Source of the DNA: Desulfovibrio sp.
GTDB taxonomy: Bacteria > Desulfobacterota > Desulfovibrionia > Desulfovibrionales > Desulfovibrionaceae
Assembly: GCF_009712225.1 (NCBI RefSeq)
Contig: NZ_WASP01000004.1
Span: 24,822-88,821, forward strand
Direction of reading: 5' to 3'
Length of the DNA stretch: 64,000 nt
How positions within the stretch are numbered: position 1 is the stretch's first letter; every line of letters begins with the position of its first letter. Positions 54,573 to 63,322 of the stretch are shown here, piece by piece. A program made the position numbers and the translations under genes. The notes under the pieces were generated by a model, which worked only from the letters and a program-made list of their open reading frames with translations, did no database searches and was not told the origin of the DNA.

Positions 54573-55342
54573 CACACGTTCTCGTCGCCCAAGTAGGCCT
54601 TGATGACATCGGGGTTGGACTGAATTTCCTGCGGCGTACCCTTGGCAATGGTCTTGCCGAACTCAACAACGGTAATGTGCTGGCACAGCGACATGACCAC
54701 CTTCATCTGGTGCTCGATCATCCAGATGGCGATCTTGAATTCGTCAAAGATCCAGCGGATGTGCTTGATGAGTCCGTCCACGTCTGAAGAGTTCAGACCA
54801 GCGGCGGGTTCGTCGAGCAGCAGCAGCTTGGGGTCGGTGGAAAGGGCACGGGCCAGTTCCACGCGGCGCTGCAGACCGTAGGGCAGGTTTTTGGGAAACT
54901 CGTTGGCCACATCTGCCAGTTCCATGATTTCGAGAATCTTTAAGGCCTTCTGGCGCACACGCTTTTCTTCGCGGCTATAGCGCCCGTTGTTGAGCCATGC
55001 GTCCAGCAGCCCGTAGCCCAGCCGGTGGTATTGCGACACGCAGATGTTGTCGAGCACCGTCATGTCGTTCCACAGGCGGATGTTCTGAAAGGTGCGTGCC
55101 ATGCCCATGGCCGTAACCTGATGCGGCTCAAGGCGCGTATCATATGCCTGGCCGTTAAAGATGATCTGCCCCTCGGTGGCGTGGTAAAAGCCCGAAGCCA
55201 GATTGAATACCGTAGTCTTGCCAGCGCCGTTGGGGCCAATGAGGCCCACAAGGGTGTGGTCTTCAACGGCGATGGAAAAATCCGTTAGCGCAATCAGCCC
55301 GCCGAAGCGTTGCGTGACTTCTTTCATTTCAAGCAGTGCCAA
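54572..55342 (-). CDS. livG: Branched-chain amino acid ABC transporter ATPase LivG
   Basis: ATPase of 256 aa. Walker A is GPNGAGKTTVF (about 36-46), the LivG-specific insert with FQNIRLWNDMTVLDNI follows, the signature is LPYGLQRRVELARAL, and Walker B is LLLLDEPAAGLNSSD. IWMIEHQMKVVMSL carries the switch His. The start appears to be TTG at 55342 with GGGGG about seven bases upstream, giving the usual MALLEMKEV N-terminus; an ATG five codons later is the alternative. A gap of 147 bases separates it from livM. Confidence 0.94.
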   Translation of the reverse strand: MALLEMKEVTQRFGGLIALTDFSIAVEDHTLVGLIGPNGAGKTTVFNLASGFYHATEGQIIFNGQAYDTRLEPHQVTAMGMARTFQNIRLWNDMTVLDNICVSQYHRLGYGLLDAWLNNGRYSREEKRVRQKALKILEIMELADVANEFPKNLPYGLQRRVELARALSTDPKLLLLDEPAAGLNSSDVDGLIKHIRWIFDEFKIAIWMIEHQMKVVMSLCQHITVVEFGKTIAKGTPQEIQSNPDVIKAYLGDENV

Positions 55343-55489
55343 GGTCAGCCCCCACTCGTTCTGGTTGTCTCTGTATCATTGGCGCTTTCAGGGCATGTCG
55401 CCCTGGGGCCAGCCGCGCTGGAGCAATCGGTTCAAAAGCCCGGCAAGGTCTGCCTGCAAACCCTTGCCACAGAGCATGCGATTGTTGCT

Positions 55490-56653
55490 CTAGTCTTGCT
55501 TGCCGAAGCTGACCAGCCGTTTCAGTTTGGGGAACACGTCGGTCAGTTCCCGGTTGCCCAGCAGGCCTTCAGGCCTGAACTGCATGAGCAGGATAAGAAT
55601 CAGCGGGATGATAACCCACTTCCATTCCTGGCTGATATTGAACGAATCGGGCACAAAGGGCAGCATGTGCGCCACATCGCTCATGGCCGGAAGGGCAAAA
55701 CGCAAAAGTTCGATAAGCAGGGTAAAGAGCACGGCCGCCAGCACAGAGCCAGAGAGCGAGCCCATGCCGCCCAGATACACCATGACCATGGCCTCGGTAG
55801 ATTTCATGATGCCGAAGCTGTTGGCGTAGATGGAGCTGAACATGTGGGCGTACAGCGCGCCCGCCACACCGGCAATACCCGCCGAAACCATAAAGGCCAC
55901 AAGCTTAACCCGCTTGGTGTTGACGCTCATGATTTCTGCGGCAACCTCATTCTGGCATACGGCGGGAATACCCTTGCCCAGAGTGCTGTTGACCAGGCGG
56001 TGCAGCATCATGGTTGTGATCATCACACCCAGCAGCATCCAGATCATCATCCAGGGTATTTCGGCCACGCTTTCCATGGCGCGCACAACGCTGCGCATGC
56101 CCGTGAGGCCGCGCGGGCCACCCACAAAGTCAATGTTGATGATGAGCGAAATGATGATGTAGTTGGCCGCGATGGTGATGATGGCCAGATAGTCGTCGCG
56201 CGTTTTGAACGAGGGCAGGGCCACCAGCAAGCCAAAAAGCGAGGCCACGCCACCCGCTGCTGCAAGCACAAAAGGAAAGAGCAGGGGGGCCAGCTCGGGC
56301 GGCAGCAGAGGGGCACCCATCATCTTGTTTTTGGTAAACAGAATGATGGAAATAAGCCCGCCCACATAGGCGCCCACGCACATGAAGCCCGCATGACCAC
56401 ATGAAAATTCGCCCATGTAGCCGTTCACAAGGTTCAGGCTTGTGGCGAATATGATGTTGAGGCCCATGAACTTGATGACCGAGAGCCAGTAGCCGTCAAT
56501 CCACGAAAAGTATTCGGCAAAAACAAGCACCAGACCGCCCAGCAGAAAGAGGAGACAGTCGAGCTTTTTCTGCTGGATAACACGTTTGATGGCATAGCCG
56601 AAGCAGAGCACGCCCAGTATGGCAAGAACCGTTTGAACAAAAAGAGGCAGCAT
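55490..56653 (-). CDS. livM: Branched-chain amino acid ABC transporter permease LivM
   Basis: Permease of 387 aa with about ten helices. LivM landmarks are LNLVNGYMGEFSCGHAGFMCVGAYVG (about 71-96, the conserved loop with the small-residue motif) and VAEIMSVNTKRVKLVAFMVSAGIAGVAGALYAH, near 243-275, which contains the coupling helix to the ATPases. GGAG lies about eight bases before the ATG. It sits 12 bases after livH and forms the permease heterodimer with it. Confidence 0.94.
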   Translation of the reverse strand: MLPLFVQTVLAILGVLCFGYAIKRVIQQKKLDCLLFLLGGLVLVFAEYFSWIDGYWLSVIKFMGLNIIFATSLNLVNGYMGEFSCGHAGFMCVGAYVGGLISIILFTKNKMMGAPLLPPELAPLLFPFVLAAAGGVASLFGLLVALPSFKTRDDYLAIITIAANYIIISLIINIDFVGGPRGLTGMRSVVRAMESVAEIPWMMIWMLLGVMITTMMLHRLVNSTLGKGIPAVCQNEVAAEIMSVNTKRVKLVAFMVSAGIAGVAGALYAHMFSSIYANSFGIMKSTEAMVMVYLGGMGSLSGSVLAAVLFTLLIELLRFALPAMSDVAHMLPFVPDSFNISQEWKWVIIPLILILLMQFRPEGLLGNRELTDVFPKLKRLVSFGKQD

Positions 56654-56665
56654 CTGACACTCCGG

Positions 56666-57580
56666 CTAGATTTTGGTCGTTTGCGGCATGCCGAAAATGC
56701 CCGTGGGCCGCACCCACAGGATGAGCAGCAAAATTGTAAAGGAGAACAGGTCCATATAGGTGGATGGCAAAAAGGCCACCACCATAATCTCTACAAAGGC
56801 CAGCAAAAAGCCGCCCACAAATGCGCCGCGTATGTCGCCAATGCCGCCCACAACAGCGGCGATAAAGGCCTTCCAGCCGATCATGGCGCCCATGTATGGC
56901 TCAAGGTTGGGGTAGCACATGGCAAACAGCATGCCACCAAGCCCGGCGATGCCGGAGCCCAGCACAAACGTGACCACAATGACGCTGTCGAGCGGAATGC
57001 CCATGAGTGGCAGGGCAAAGCGGTCCCACGATACGGCCCGCATGGCCATGCCCACTTTGGTGCGTGTGACAATGGTCTGCAAAAACAGAAAGACCAGCAC
57101 AGCCGCTATGATAACCCATACCTTGAGGTTGGTTATCACCAGCGGGCCAATGGAATATACCGTTTTGTCGATTAGTTCAGGAAGCTTACGCTTTGTTGCG
57201 CCCAGCAGTGCGAGGTTGCCGTTTTCAAGGATAAGGCCGCACATAAGGGCTGTAATAACCACATACAGCCTGTGTGCGCCCTTGCGGCGCAGGGGGCGGT
57301 AGGCGATGCGTTCAAGCGTAACGCCCACAAGTGCTGTAAGGCCCATGGTGAGCACAATGGTCAGCCACAGGGTCATTGGCTGCGAAAGGCCAAGCCCGTC
57401 GGACGAAATCAGGTATGTGGCAACAAAGAACGAAATGTAGGCCCCAACCATAAAAATATCGCCGTGGGCGAAGTTGATGAGGCGCAGCACCCCGTAAACC
57501 AGGGTGTAGCCCAGGGCAATCAGGGCGTAAAAGCTGCCCCATTGCAAGGCGTTGAGGGTCTGTTGCAGCAAAAAGTCCAT
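56666..57580 (-). CDS. livH: Branched-chain amino acid ABC transporter permease LivH
   Basis: Permease of 304 aa with about eight helices. The N-terminus (LQQTLNALQWGSFYALIALG, then YGVLRLINFAHGDIFMVGAY) is diagnostic of LivH. VSWDRFALPLMGIPLDSVI contains the coupling segment, and GMLFAMCYPNLEPYMGAMIGWKAF follows near 215-238. ATG 57580 is used; the ORF start at 57646 adds 22 non-family residues. It lies 380 bases downstream of livJ behind a GC stem, so it may be expressed less than livJ. Confidence 0.94.
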   Translation of the reverse strand: MDFLLQQTLNALQWGSFYALIALGYTLVYGVLRLINFAHGDIFMVGAYISFFVATYLISSDGLGLSQPMTLWLTIVLTMGLTALVGVTLERIAYRPLRRKGAHRLYVVITALMCGLILENGNLALLGATKRKLPELIDKTVYSIGPLVITNLKVWVIIAAVLVFLFLQTIVTRTKVGMAMRAVSWDRFALPLMGIPLDSVIVVTFVLGSGIAGLGGMLFAMCYPNLEPYMGAMIGWKAFIAAVVGGIGDIRGAFVGGFLLAFVEIMVVAFLPSTYMDLFSFTILLLILWVRPTGIFGMPQTTKI

Positions 57581-57959
57581 AGGGCTACCCAAAAGCTGGC
57601 GGTTACAGTGTGCGTAGTCTGTACTAGTTGGCTTGCTTTCCACCAATCAGGTGGAAAATGTGTAAATAATCTGCCGGTCGCGAGCCTGCATGGTTCGAGC
57701 GTTACCGGATATGACAAAAAAATTCAGCGTATTACGCGTCATTGAGCTGCTTGCCCTGTGGAAAGGACAATATGAGTAGGTCAGCACCATTTGTGCTTAT
57801 ATTACAAAAATGTGTAAAAAACCATTCTTATTTGTCAGGGTGTGCCATATCTGGCGTGCGGTGTGCTCAATGCCACACCGGGGCAGCTGATCGTCCAAGC
57901 CGGAGTCTATGCCGCCGCGCGGCCCCTGTGGGGTAGGCCGCGCGGCAGTGCCAATAACT
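57581..57959. other. livJ-livH intergenic region
   Basis: This 379-base stretch carries no supported gene. Next to the livJ stop is the stem at 57915-57945. The middle (57,780-57,840) is AT-rich and might hold a secondary promoter for livHMGF, though no clear -35/-10 pair can be fixed on the minus strand. Confidence 0.5.
57915..57945 (-). terminator. GC stem after livJ, possible attenuator
   Basis: CCGCGCGGCC and GGCCGCGCGG pair perfectly around 11 bases, 14 bases past the livJ stop. No T-tract follows, so partial attenuation or 3'-end protection of the livJ message is more likely than full termination. Confidence 0.5.
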
Positions 57960-59129
57960 CTATTTGGGGCAGACAGATTCCACGAAGGCGAATGCGCCAG
58001 TTTCCGTCACGCGCACGATAACAGCACACTTGATGGGGTCGCGGTTTTCGTCAAACTTCATGCTACCCGTGATGCCGTCAAATTTTTCCATGCCAGCCAT
58101 GTTGTCGCGGATGATCTTGCGTTCCTTCTTGAGGTCGGGGTCGATCTTGCCGTTCTTCTGGATGGCCTGAAGCACGATGTTGATGGAGTCCCAGGTCAGA
58201 GCGGCAACGTCGTCCGGCACATAGCCATACTTGGCCTTGTACTTGTCGATGAATTCCTTGGTCTTGCCGGTGGCGCCTTCAGCGGTGTAGTGGGTGGAGA
58301 AGTACTGGTTGACGCAGTCCTTGCCACAAAGGTTGAAGAGTTCGGCAGAACCCCAGGCGTCAGAACCCATGAAGGGGCCCTTGTAGCCGAGGTCACGGGC
58401 CTGAGGCACGATAAGGGCCGCAAAGCTGTAGTTTTCAGGCACAAAGATAAAGTCGGGCTTGGCGGCGATGATCTTGGTCAGCTGGGCCGAGAAGTCCTGG
58501 TCTTTGGGACCGTGCGATTCCATGGCCACCACAGAGCCCTTGCCGTGGGTCTTTTCAAAGGCTTCCTTGAAGTTGTCGGCAAGACCCTTGGAGTAGTCGT
58601 TGGAGACTTCAAACAGCACGGCGGCCTTTTTGGCGCCAAACTTCTTGGTGGTAAAGTCAACGGCCACAGGAGCCTGGAAGGGGTCAAGGAAGGCGCCGCG
58701 GAACACCCAGGGGCGGTCCTTGGTGGCGTCGGGGTTGGTGGACCAGGGGGTGATCATGGGAACCTGTTCGTCATTGGCAACAGCGCCTGCGGGCACGGCC
58801 TGACGGGAAGACTGCGGGCCTACAATGGCCATGACCTTGTCACGCTCAATAAGCTTCAGGGTGACGTTAACGGCAGATTCGGGTTTGGATTCATTGTCTT
58901 CATAAATAAATTCAAGTGGGTACATCTTGTCACCCACTTTCAGCCCGCCCTTGGCGTTGATCTCTTCCTTCAGCATTTCAGCCGCGTACTTGGAACCTTC
59001 ACCCACCTTGGGAATTTCACCGGTAAGGGGGATGGGGAACCCGATTTTGATTGGAGCTTCTGCGGCCATGGCCGCCTGCCCCACGAAGAGAGACAGGGCA
59101 CAGACTGACGCTACTTTCAGCAAATTCAT
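57960..59129 (-). CDS. livJ: Branched-chain amino acid-binding periplasmic protein LivJ
   Basis: Periplasmic receptor of 389 aa. A Sec signal peptide spans 1-22 (SLFVGQAAMA then AEAPI). The mature protein begins with IKIGFPIPLTGEIPKVGEG, and VMAIVGPQSSRQAVPAGAVAN is the lobe-one ligand loop. GSDAWGSAELFNLCGKDCVN shows two cysteines that may form a disulfide in lobe two. GGGAGG precedes ATG 59129; the ORF extension of 25 residues is rejected. It heads livJHMGF. The amino-acid specificity of the Peripla_BP_6 class is broad, so polar or aromatic amino acids remain possible. Confidence 0.94.
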   Translation of the reverse strand: MNLLKVASVCALSLFVGQAAMAAEAPIKIGFPIPLTGEIPKVGEGSKYAAEMLKEEINAKGGLKVGDKMYPLEFIYEDNESKPESAVNVTLKLIERDKVMAIVGPQSSRQAVPAGAVANDEQVPMITPWSTNPDATKDRPWVFRGAFLDPFQAPVAVDFTTKKFGAKKAAVLFEVSNDYSKGLADNFKEAFEKTHGKGSVVAMESHGPKDQDFSAQLTKIIAAKPDFIFVPENYSFAALIVPQARDLGYKGPFMGSDAWGSAELFNLCGKDCVNQYFSTHYTAEGATGKTKEFIDKYKAKYGYVPDDVAALTWDSINIVLQAIQKNGKIDPDLKKERKIIRDNMAGMEKFDGITGSMKFDENRDPIKCAVIVRVTETGAFAFVESVCPK

Positions 59130-59925
59130 GAAGGCCTCCCGAGTTTTATGTGCAGTTACAGGGGTGTACCAAATTACGGTAAGCCAGGATAAAGCAAAAA
59201 GCATCCCTTTTTGCTAACCATCTGGAAAAACAAATTATTAATTAAATCAGAGTCTGGAGAAATTACGTTTCGGTAACTTTTGTCAGTGTAAACCATACAA
59301 CTTAGTGAAAATACAAACCGATTATTAGAGCATGAACCTTGTCTCATATGTGGTATCGTAAGTCAAATATGATACCATTATGGGTTTGTAGTGGGTGGAA
59401 TAGCAGCTAATGCACATTTAATAGTTTGATTTTTAAGACTTTTATCGTTTGCGTGTAGGTGTGATCTTTCGGGCGGTAATCGCCCGGATGGTGTATTGCG
59501 ACGCGCCAGTTCAACTCTTGAGGCGGGTGATGAAATTTAACTATGTGATTCTACAGATAAAAAATATGTTTTCAGCAAAAATACGTTTTGGTGGTTTTGC
59601 AGGCCTGCTTGCTGGGGGCGGAGATCCAAAGGTGTATAAAAAACAAAAAAACCAGCATGGTAACAGTGTTTTTTGTGTTTCTACGAAATGGTAGTCTTTG
59701 TCTTGAGTGGAACAGATGGCCGGTTCTGAAAAATATGGAGCCTGCGCAGGAGTTCAAATCAGATTCGCCAGACAAGCCGTGCGCAAAAAAACATGCGGTA
59801 TATAAGCACGATTCTGTGACAAGCGCCACACAAAAACGTGTTCCCGCTTCGGCCATTTGCGCCCAGCAGCCACTTGCTGGCCAGTGTTGTCAGCCGGTTA
59901 TGGAGGTGCTGCGCCCGAGGCGAAC
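59130..59925. other. Long regulatory/intergenic region upstream of livJ
   Basis: About 800 bases between two minus-strand genes with no supported gene; an 81-residue ORF (59449-59694) and a 94-residue antisense ORF look random. It holds an 8-bp inverted repeat 65 bases before livJ (GCAAAAAG at 59194-59201, CTTTTTGC at 59207-59214), a 7-bp inverted repeat TGGTATC/GATACCA (59351-59377), and a small stem CGGGCG/CGCCCG (59470-59486). The part nearest livJ is AT-rich and should include its promoter. Confidence 0.5.
59351..59377. promoter_or_regulatory. Inverted repeat upstream of livJ
   Basis: TGGTATC and GATACCA are separated by 13 bases, about 220 bases upstream of livJ. The half-site TGGTAT also forms the core of the palindrome at the GntR gene (6012-6025), but spacing differs, so a shared regulator is only a possibility. 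Confidence 0.3.
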
Positions 59926-61590
59926 TTAATAGCCCGAAGCCAGACCATCACTGCGGGGGTCTGTGGCTCCAAAGAGTATGCCCATTTCATGGTCGCACAA
60001 AATGGCACCCGCGTGACCCATCAGATCACTGAAACTGCCCAGTACCTCCACGTCGTGCCCTCGTTGCCGCAGGTTATCGGCAACCTGCGGGGCAAAACGC
60101 CCCTCGATGCGCAGGTTGTTGACTGGCAGGCCCCAGCTGCGGCCATACAGCCAGCGCGGTGCAGCCACTGCATCGTGTGGGCTCAGGCCAAAATCAACCA
60201 TGCGCGTCACAAGGGCAGCCTGGGTTTGCGGCTGGCCTTCACCCCCCATTGTTCCATACACAAGCCAGGGCTTGCCGTCTTTGCGCAGCATGGGTGGGTT
60301 GAGGGTATGCATGGTTCGTTTGCGGGGTTCAAGCGTATTCACATGGCCCGGGTCGAGCGAAAAAAAACTGCCCCTGTTTTGCAGCAAAACTCCTGTGTCG
60401 CCAGCAACAATGCCTGCACCAAAATCGTGAAAGATGCTCTGGATGGCGGAAACAGCGTTGCCCTGCGCATCTACAACACCGAACCAGCAGGTGTCTCCCT
60501 TGGGTTCCAGCGGGTTGCCGGGGACATGGGCGCGGTCCATGCGGATGCGCTGCGCCAGCTCGCGGCCGTGTTCGGGCGAGAGCATGTGTTCCAGTGGAAT
60601 CTTGGCAAAATCAGGGTCGGTAACATAGGCATCGCGTTCGGCAAAGGCCAGTCTTGTGGCCTCTACCACTGCGTGGATGTGGTCTGCGCTGCCTTCGCCA
60701 AGACTTGCCACGTCCATGTGCGCAAGAATGTTGAGAATGGAAAGCGAGGCCACACCCTGGGTGTTGGGGGGCAGGTTGCAGGCCTCAAGGTCGCGGTAGC
60801 GCACGCGCAATGGTGTGACAGATTCCGCCTTGTGCCGGGCAAAATCATTGGCGGTCAGCAGGCCGCCGTTGTCTGCAAGCCAGCGGGTTATGCGTTCGCC
60901 CAGCTCGCCTTCATAAAAGGTGCGTGCTCCCTCACGGGCGATGAGGTTCAGCGTGGCGGCAAGTTCTGGCAGGCGTAAGCGCTCGCCCACATGCGCCGGT
61001 TTGCCTGTGGGTAAAAAAGTGCGGGCAAAGCCCGGCTGGTTTTGCAGCTGCCTATATCCCCTGGGGTCTGCCTTGCTGTCTTCATGCAGCCAGTACGAGA
61101 GTGAAGGCGCTACGGCAAAACCATTCTCGGCAAGGGCGATGGCCTCCTGCAGCAGGTCGGCCAGTGCAAGTGGGCTGCCCCACGAGCGACTGAGAGTGTG
61201 GGCGGCATCCCAGCCAGAAACAACACCCGGTACGGTGCAAGCCGCCAGCGGCCCGCGTAGGGGAATGGCCGACAGGCCTTTTTGGGCAAAAAAGGCGCGC
61301 GTGGCCTTTTCGCCTGACCGACCACTGGCGTTGATGCCGTGCAGCGTGCCTGTGGAGGCTTCGTGCGCCAGCCAGAAGTTGTCGCCCCCTATGCTGCACA
61401 TCTGGGGGTATACCACGGCCAGCACTGCCGCCACGGCAATGGCCGCATCAAGGGCTGTGCCGCCCTTGCGCAGCATGTCCACCCCTGCCTGGGTGGCAAG
61501 GTAGTGGGGCGAGGTCACCATGCCACGTGTGGTCATGGGGTCAAAGCGCTGCGGTTCTGTCTGGGCATAGGGGCTGGACGTAAAGTGCAT
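59926..61590 (-). CDS. Gamma-glutamyltransferase-family Ntn hydrolase (YwrD-like)
   Basis: Proenzyme of 554 aa in the gamma-glutamyltranspeptidase family. The large-subunit part shows GGTALDAAIAVAAVLAVVYP and GIGGDNFW-like SIGGDNFW. The autoprocessing and catalytic threonine is T367 in KGDTCWFGVVDAQGNAVS, and TMGGEGQPQTQ shapes the oxyanion region. There is no signal peptide, unlike periplasmic Ggt, so a cytoplasmic YwrD-type enzyme acting on gamma-glutamyl or other N-acyl substrates is more likely than glutathione salvage outside the cell. AGAGG lies before ATG 61590; the ORF extension to 61941 crosses the neighbour's promoter and is rejected. Confidence 0.87.
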   Translation of the reverse strand: MHFTSSPYAQTEPQRFDPMTTRGMVTSPHYLATQAGVDMLRKGGTALDAAIAVAAVLAVVYPQMCSIGGDNFWLAHEASTGTLHGINASGRSGEKATRAFFAQKGLSAIPLRGPLAACTVPGVVSGWDAAHTLSRSWGSPLALADLLQEAIALAENGFAVAPSLSYWLHEDSKADPRGYRQLQNQPGFARTFLPTGKPAHVGERLRLPELAATLNLIAREGARTFYEGELGERITRWLADNGGLLTANDFARHKAESVTPLRVRYRDLEACNLPPNTQGVASLSILNILAHMDVASLGEGSADHIHAVVEATRLAFAERDAYVTDPDFAKIPLEHMLSPEHGRELAQRIRMDRAHVPGNPLEPKGDTCWFGVVDAQGNAVSAIQSIFHDFGAGIVAGDTGVLLQNRGSFFSLDPGHVNTLEPRKRTMHTLNPPMLRKDGKPWLVYGTMGGEGQPQTQAALVTRMVDFGLSPHDAVAAPRWLYGRSWGLPVNNLRIEGRFAPQVADNLRQRGHDVEVLGSFSDLMGHAGAILCDHEMGILFGATDPRSDGLASGY

Positions 61591-61788
61591 GGCATCCTCT
61601 GCTGAAAAAAGTTCTTGGCCTTTCAGCAGACTAGCGGGTGGGGCAGTATGCGTCAAACAGCCAGAAGAGGTGCCATAAAAGCCCGTTGAGGGCCGAAAAA
61701 AAAAAGCGTAAGCAGGGGCCAAGCGCCGCGGTGCAGCGGCCAATGACAGAGCATGCAACCGCGCCCTGCGCGGTGCGAAGGACAAATT

Positions 61789-62289
61789 ATGGGCACAACG
61801 CTGATGCTGTTTGCCGTAGGGCTTGCGGGAAGTTTTGTTTTTGACCGGTTCGACCTGCCCGGTGGAGCCATGACCGGAGCCATGATTGCCGTGGTCATTT
61901 TCAAAAGCTGCGGTTCCATCACCGCACCAGACATGACGCACTGGGTGCGCTTTCTGGTTTATGGCTGCGTGGGGGTTATTGTGGGCAACATGTACAACCC
62001 GGGCATGCTTGATGCCGTGCGCGAAACATGGCCCATGATGCTGCTTTCAACTTGCATCATTCTGATGGCAGGTCTGCTGTGCACCTGGATAGCCGTGCGC
62101 TGGGGGGGGCTGTCTGTGGGTGGGGCCTATCTGGCCACCAGCCCCGGCGGCTTCAACGCAGTTGTGGCCCTTTCGGGCGGCACGGGAGCAGAGGCCCCCA
62201 TGGTCATGGTGTACCATCTGGTGCGTATCTATGCCATTGTGCTGCTGTCACCATTTGTAGGCAAGCTGCTGATGTCTTTATCGAAATAA
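61789..62289 (+). CDS. AbrB-family membrane protein, half-size
   Basis: Inner-membrane protein of 166 aa with about five helices, corresponding to one copy of the AbrB duplication domain (full-length relatives are about 350 aa with two copies). Recognisable segments are FDRFDLPGGAMTGAMIAVVI, GNMYNPGMLDAVRETWPMML and YLATSPGGFNAVVALSGGTG. Such proteins may dimerise to make a full transporter; the substrate is unknown. The name has nothing to do with the Bacillus transition regulator. AAGGA lies before ATG 61789. It is divergent from the Ggt-like gene across 200 bases. Confidence 0.8.
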   Translation: MGTTLMLFAVGLAGSFVFDRFDLPGGAMTGAMIAVVIFKSCGSITAPDMTHWVRFLVYGCVGVIVGNMYNPGMLDAVRETWPMMLLSTCIILMAGLLCTWIAVRWGGLSVGGAYLATSPGGFNAVVALSGGTGAEAPMVMVYHLVRIYAIVLLSPFVGKLLMSLSK

Positions 62290-62319
62290 TTTCGACATCA
62301 TTCGCTGTGCGCTTTCAAT

Positions 62320-62350
62320 GCCCCTGCCGGAATCTGGCGGGGGCTTTTTT
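62320..62350 (+). terminator. Terminator of the AbrB-like gene
   Basis: GCCCCTGCC pairs with GGCGGGGGC (one G-U) around a seven-base loop and is followed by six T residues. Confidence 0.88.
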
Positions 62351-63104
62351 AACGGCTCAGCAGCAGAATAATGCCACCCAGGGCGGGCAGCAGCACCATG
62401 CAGCTTTTGAGCAGCAACTGTGGGGCCATGCGGGTAAACTTGGCCCCCACATACGCGCCAATAATCTGACCGGCCAGAACCTGCACAAACAGGGTGGGGT
62501 CGAGATGTCCCGCCGCCAGAAAGCCCAGACTGCCCAGTACCGCAATGGGCAATATGACCAGCATGGTCGTGCCCACGGTCTGGTAGAGCGGCACGTTGAA
62601 AATAATCAGCAGGGTCAGCTGGATAAAGGGCGTGGCCCCCACGCCGCAGGCACCGGAAACAAGTCCGTTGAACATGCCCACAACGCTGGTAAGCAGCCAG
62701 AAGCGCATCCCACCGGTATTGTTGCAGCGTATGCTGAACACGGGGTGCTTGGGGTGAAACACTCGCAGGTAGATAAGCAGGGCCGAAAATATGAGGACAA
62801 TGCCGGTGAGGGGCTTGAGCGTTTCAGAAGCAAGAGAAGACGAAATGTGTGCGCCCCAGAAGGCCCCCACCGCGCCAAACGCGCCCATGAGCAGGCCCAG
62901 ACGGCGGTTTACGTTGCCCTCGCGAAAGTGGCTGATGGAGCCGGAAAGCGAGGTAAAGGCCATGGCAGCCAACGATGTGCCCAGGGCCACATGCATGGGG
63001 ATGTTGAATCCCACGCTGAGCATGGTGATCATGACCCCCGCGCCGCCAGCACCCACAAAGCCCAAAAGTATTCCCAACAAAAGCATGGCGGCAAAAATAA
63101 GCAT
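62349..63104 (-). CDS. TauE/SafE-family carrier (second copy in the window)
   Basis: Inner-membrane protein of 251 aa with about eight helices. The first-half signature is LGFVGAGGAGVMITML and the second-half counterpart is GLVSGACGVGATPFIQL, the paired glycine-rich loops of the family. It is shorter than the 356-residue relative at 15536 and lacks its long central loop, so it is a different subgroup. AGGTG lies before ATG 63104. The substrate is unknown; sulfite or an organosulfonate is the family-based guess. It converges on the AbrB-like gene, which ends 59 bases away. Confidence 0.87.
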   Translation of the reverse strand: MLIFAAMLLLGILLGFVGAGGAGVMITMLSVGFNIPMHVALGTSLAAMAFTSLSGSISHFREGNVNRRLGLLMGAFGAVGAFWGAHISSSLASETLKPLTGIVLIFSALLIYLRVFHPKHPVFSIRCNNTGGMRFWLLTSVVGMFNGLVSGACGVGATPFIQLTLLIIFNVPLYQTVGTTMLVILPIAVLGSLGFLAAGHLDPTLFVQVLAGQIIGAYVGAKFTRMAPQLLLKSCMVLLPALGGIILLLSR

Positions 63105-63266
63105 AAAGCACCTGCGATACGTGGCCGCCCGGGGCGGCATAAGAGTGGCATTTCAGACAGGTCGAGGGTAACGGCCCGCATTTGCGCACGCTAGCCCCGC
63201 AGGGGATGGGGTGCAAGCCGAAATTTTGCGCCTTGCCCCCTCCTGGCCCATCTACGTATGTTTTTG

Positions 63267-63314
63267 GGCACGAACCAAAGACGTTAAGATGTGGCGGCTC
63301 TTTGGGTTCGTGCC
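63267..63314 (-). terminator. Terminator of the TDT-family gene
   Basis: GGCACGAACCAAAG (63267-63280) pairs with the CTTTGGGTTCGTGCC arm (63300-63314) with one bulged base; the minus-strand RNA continues CCAAAAAC. It lies nine bases past the stop at 63323. Confidence 0.65.
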
Positions 63315-63322
63315 AGCTCCCC

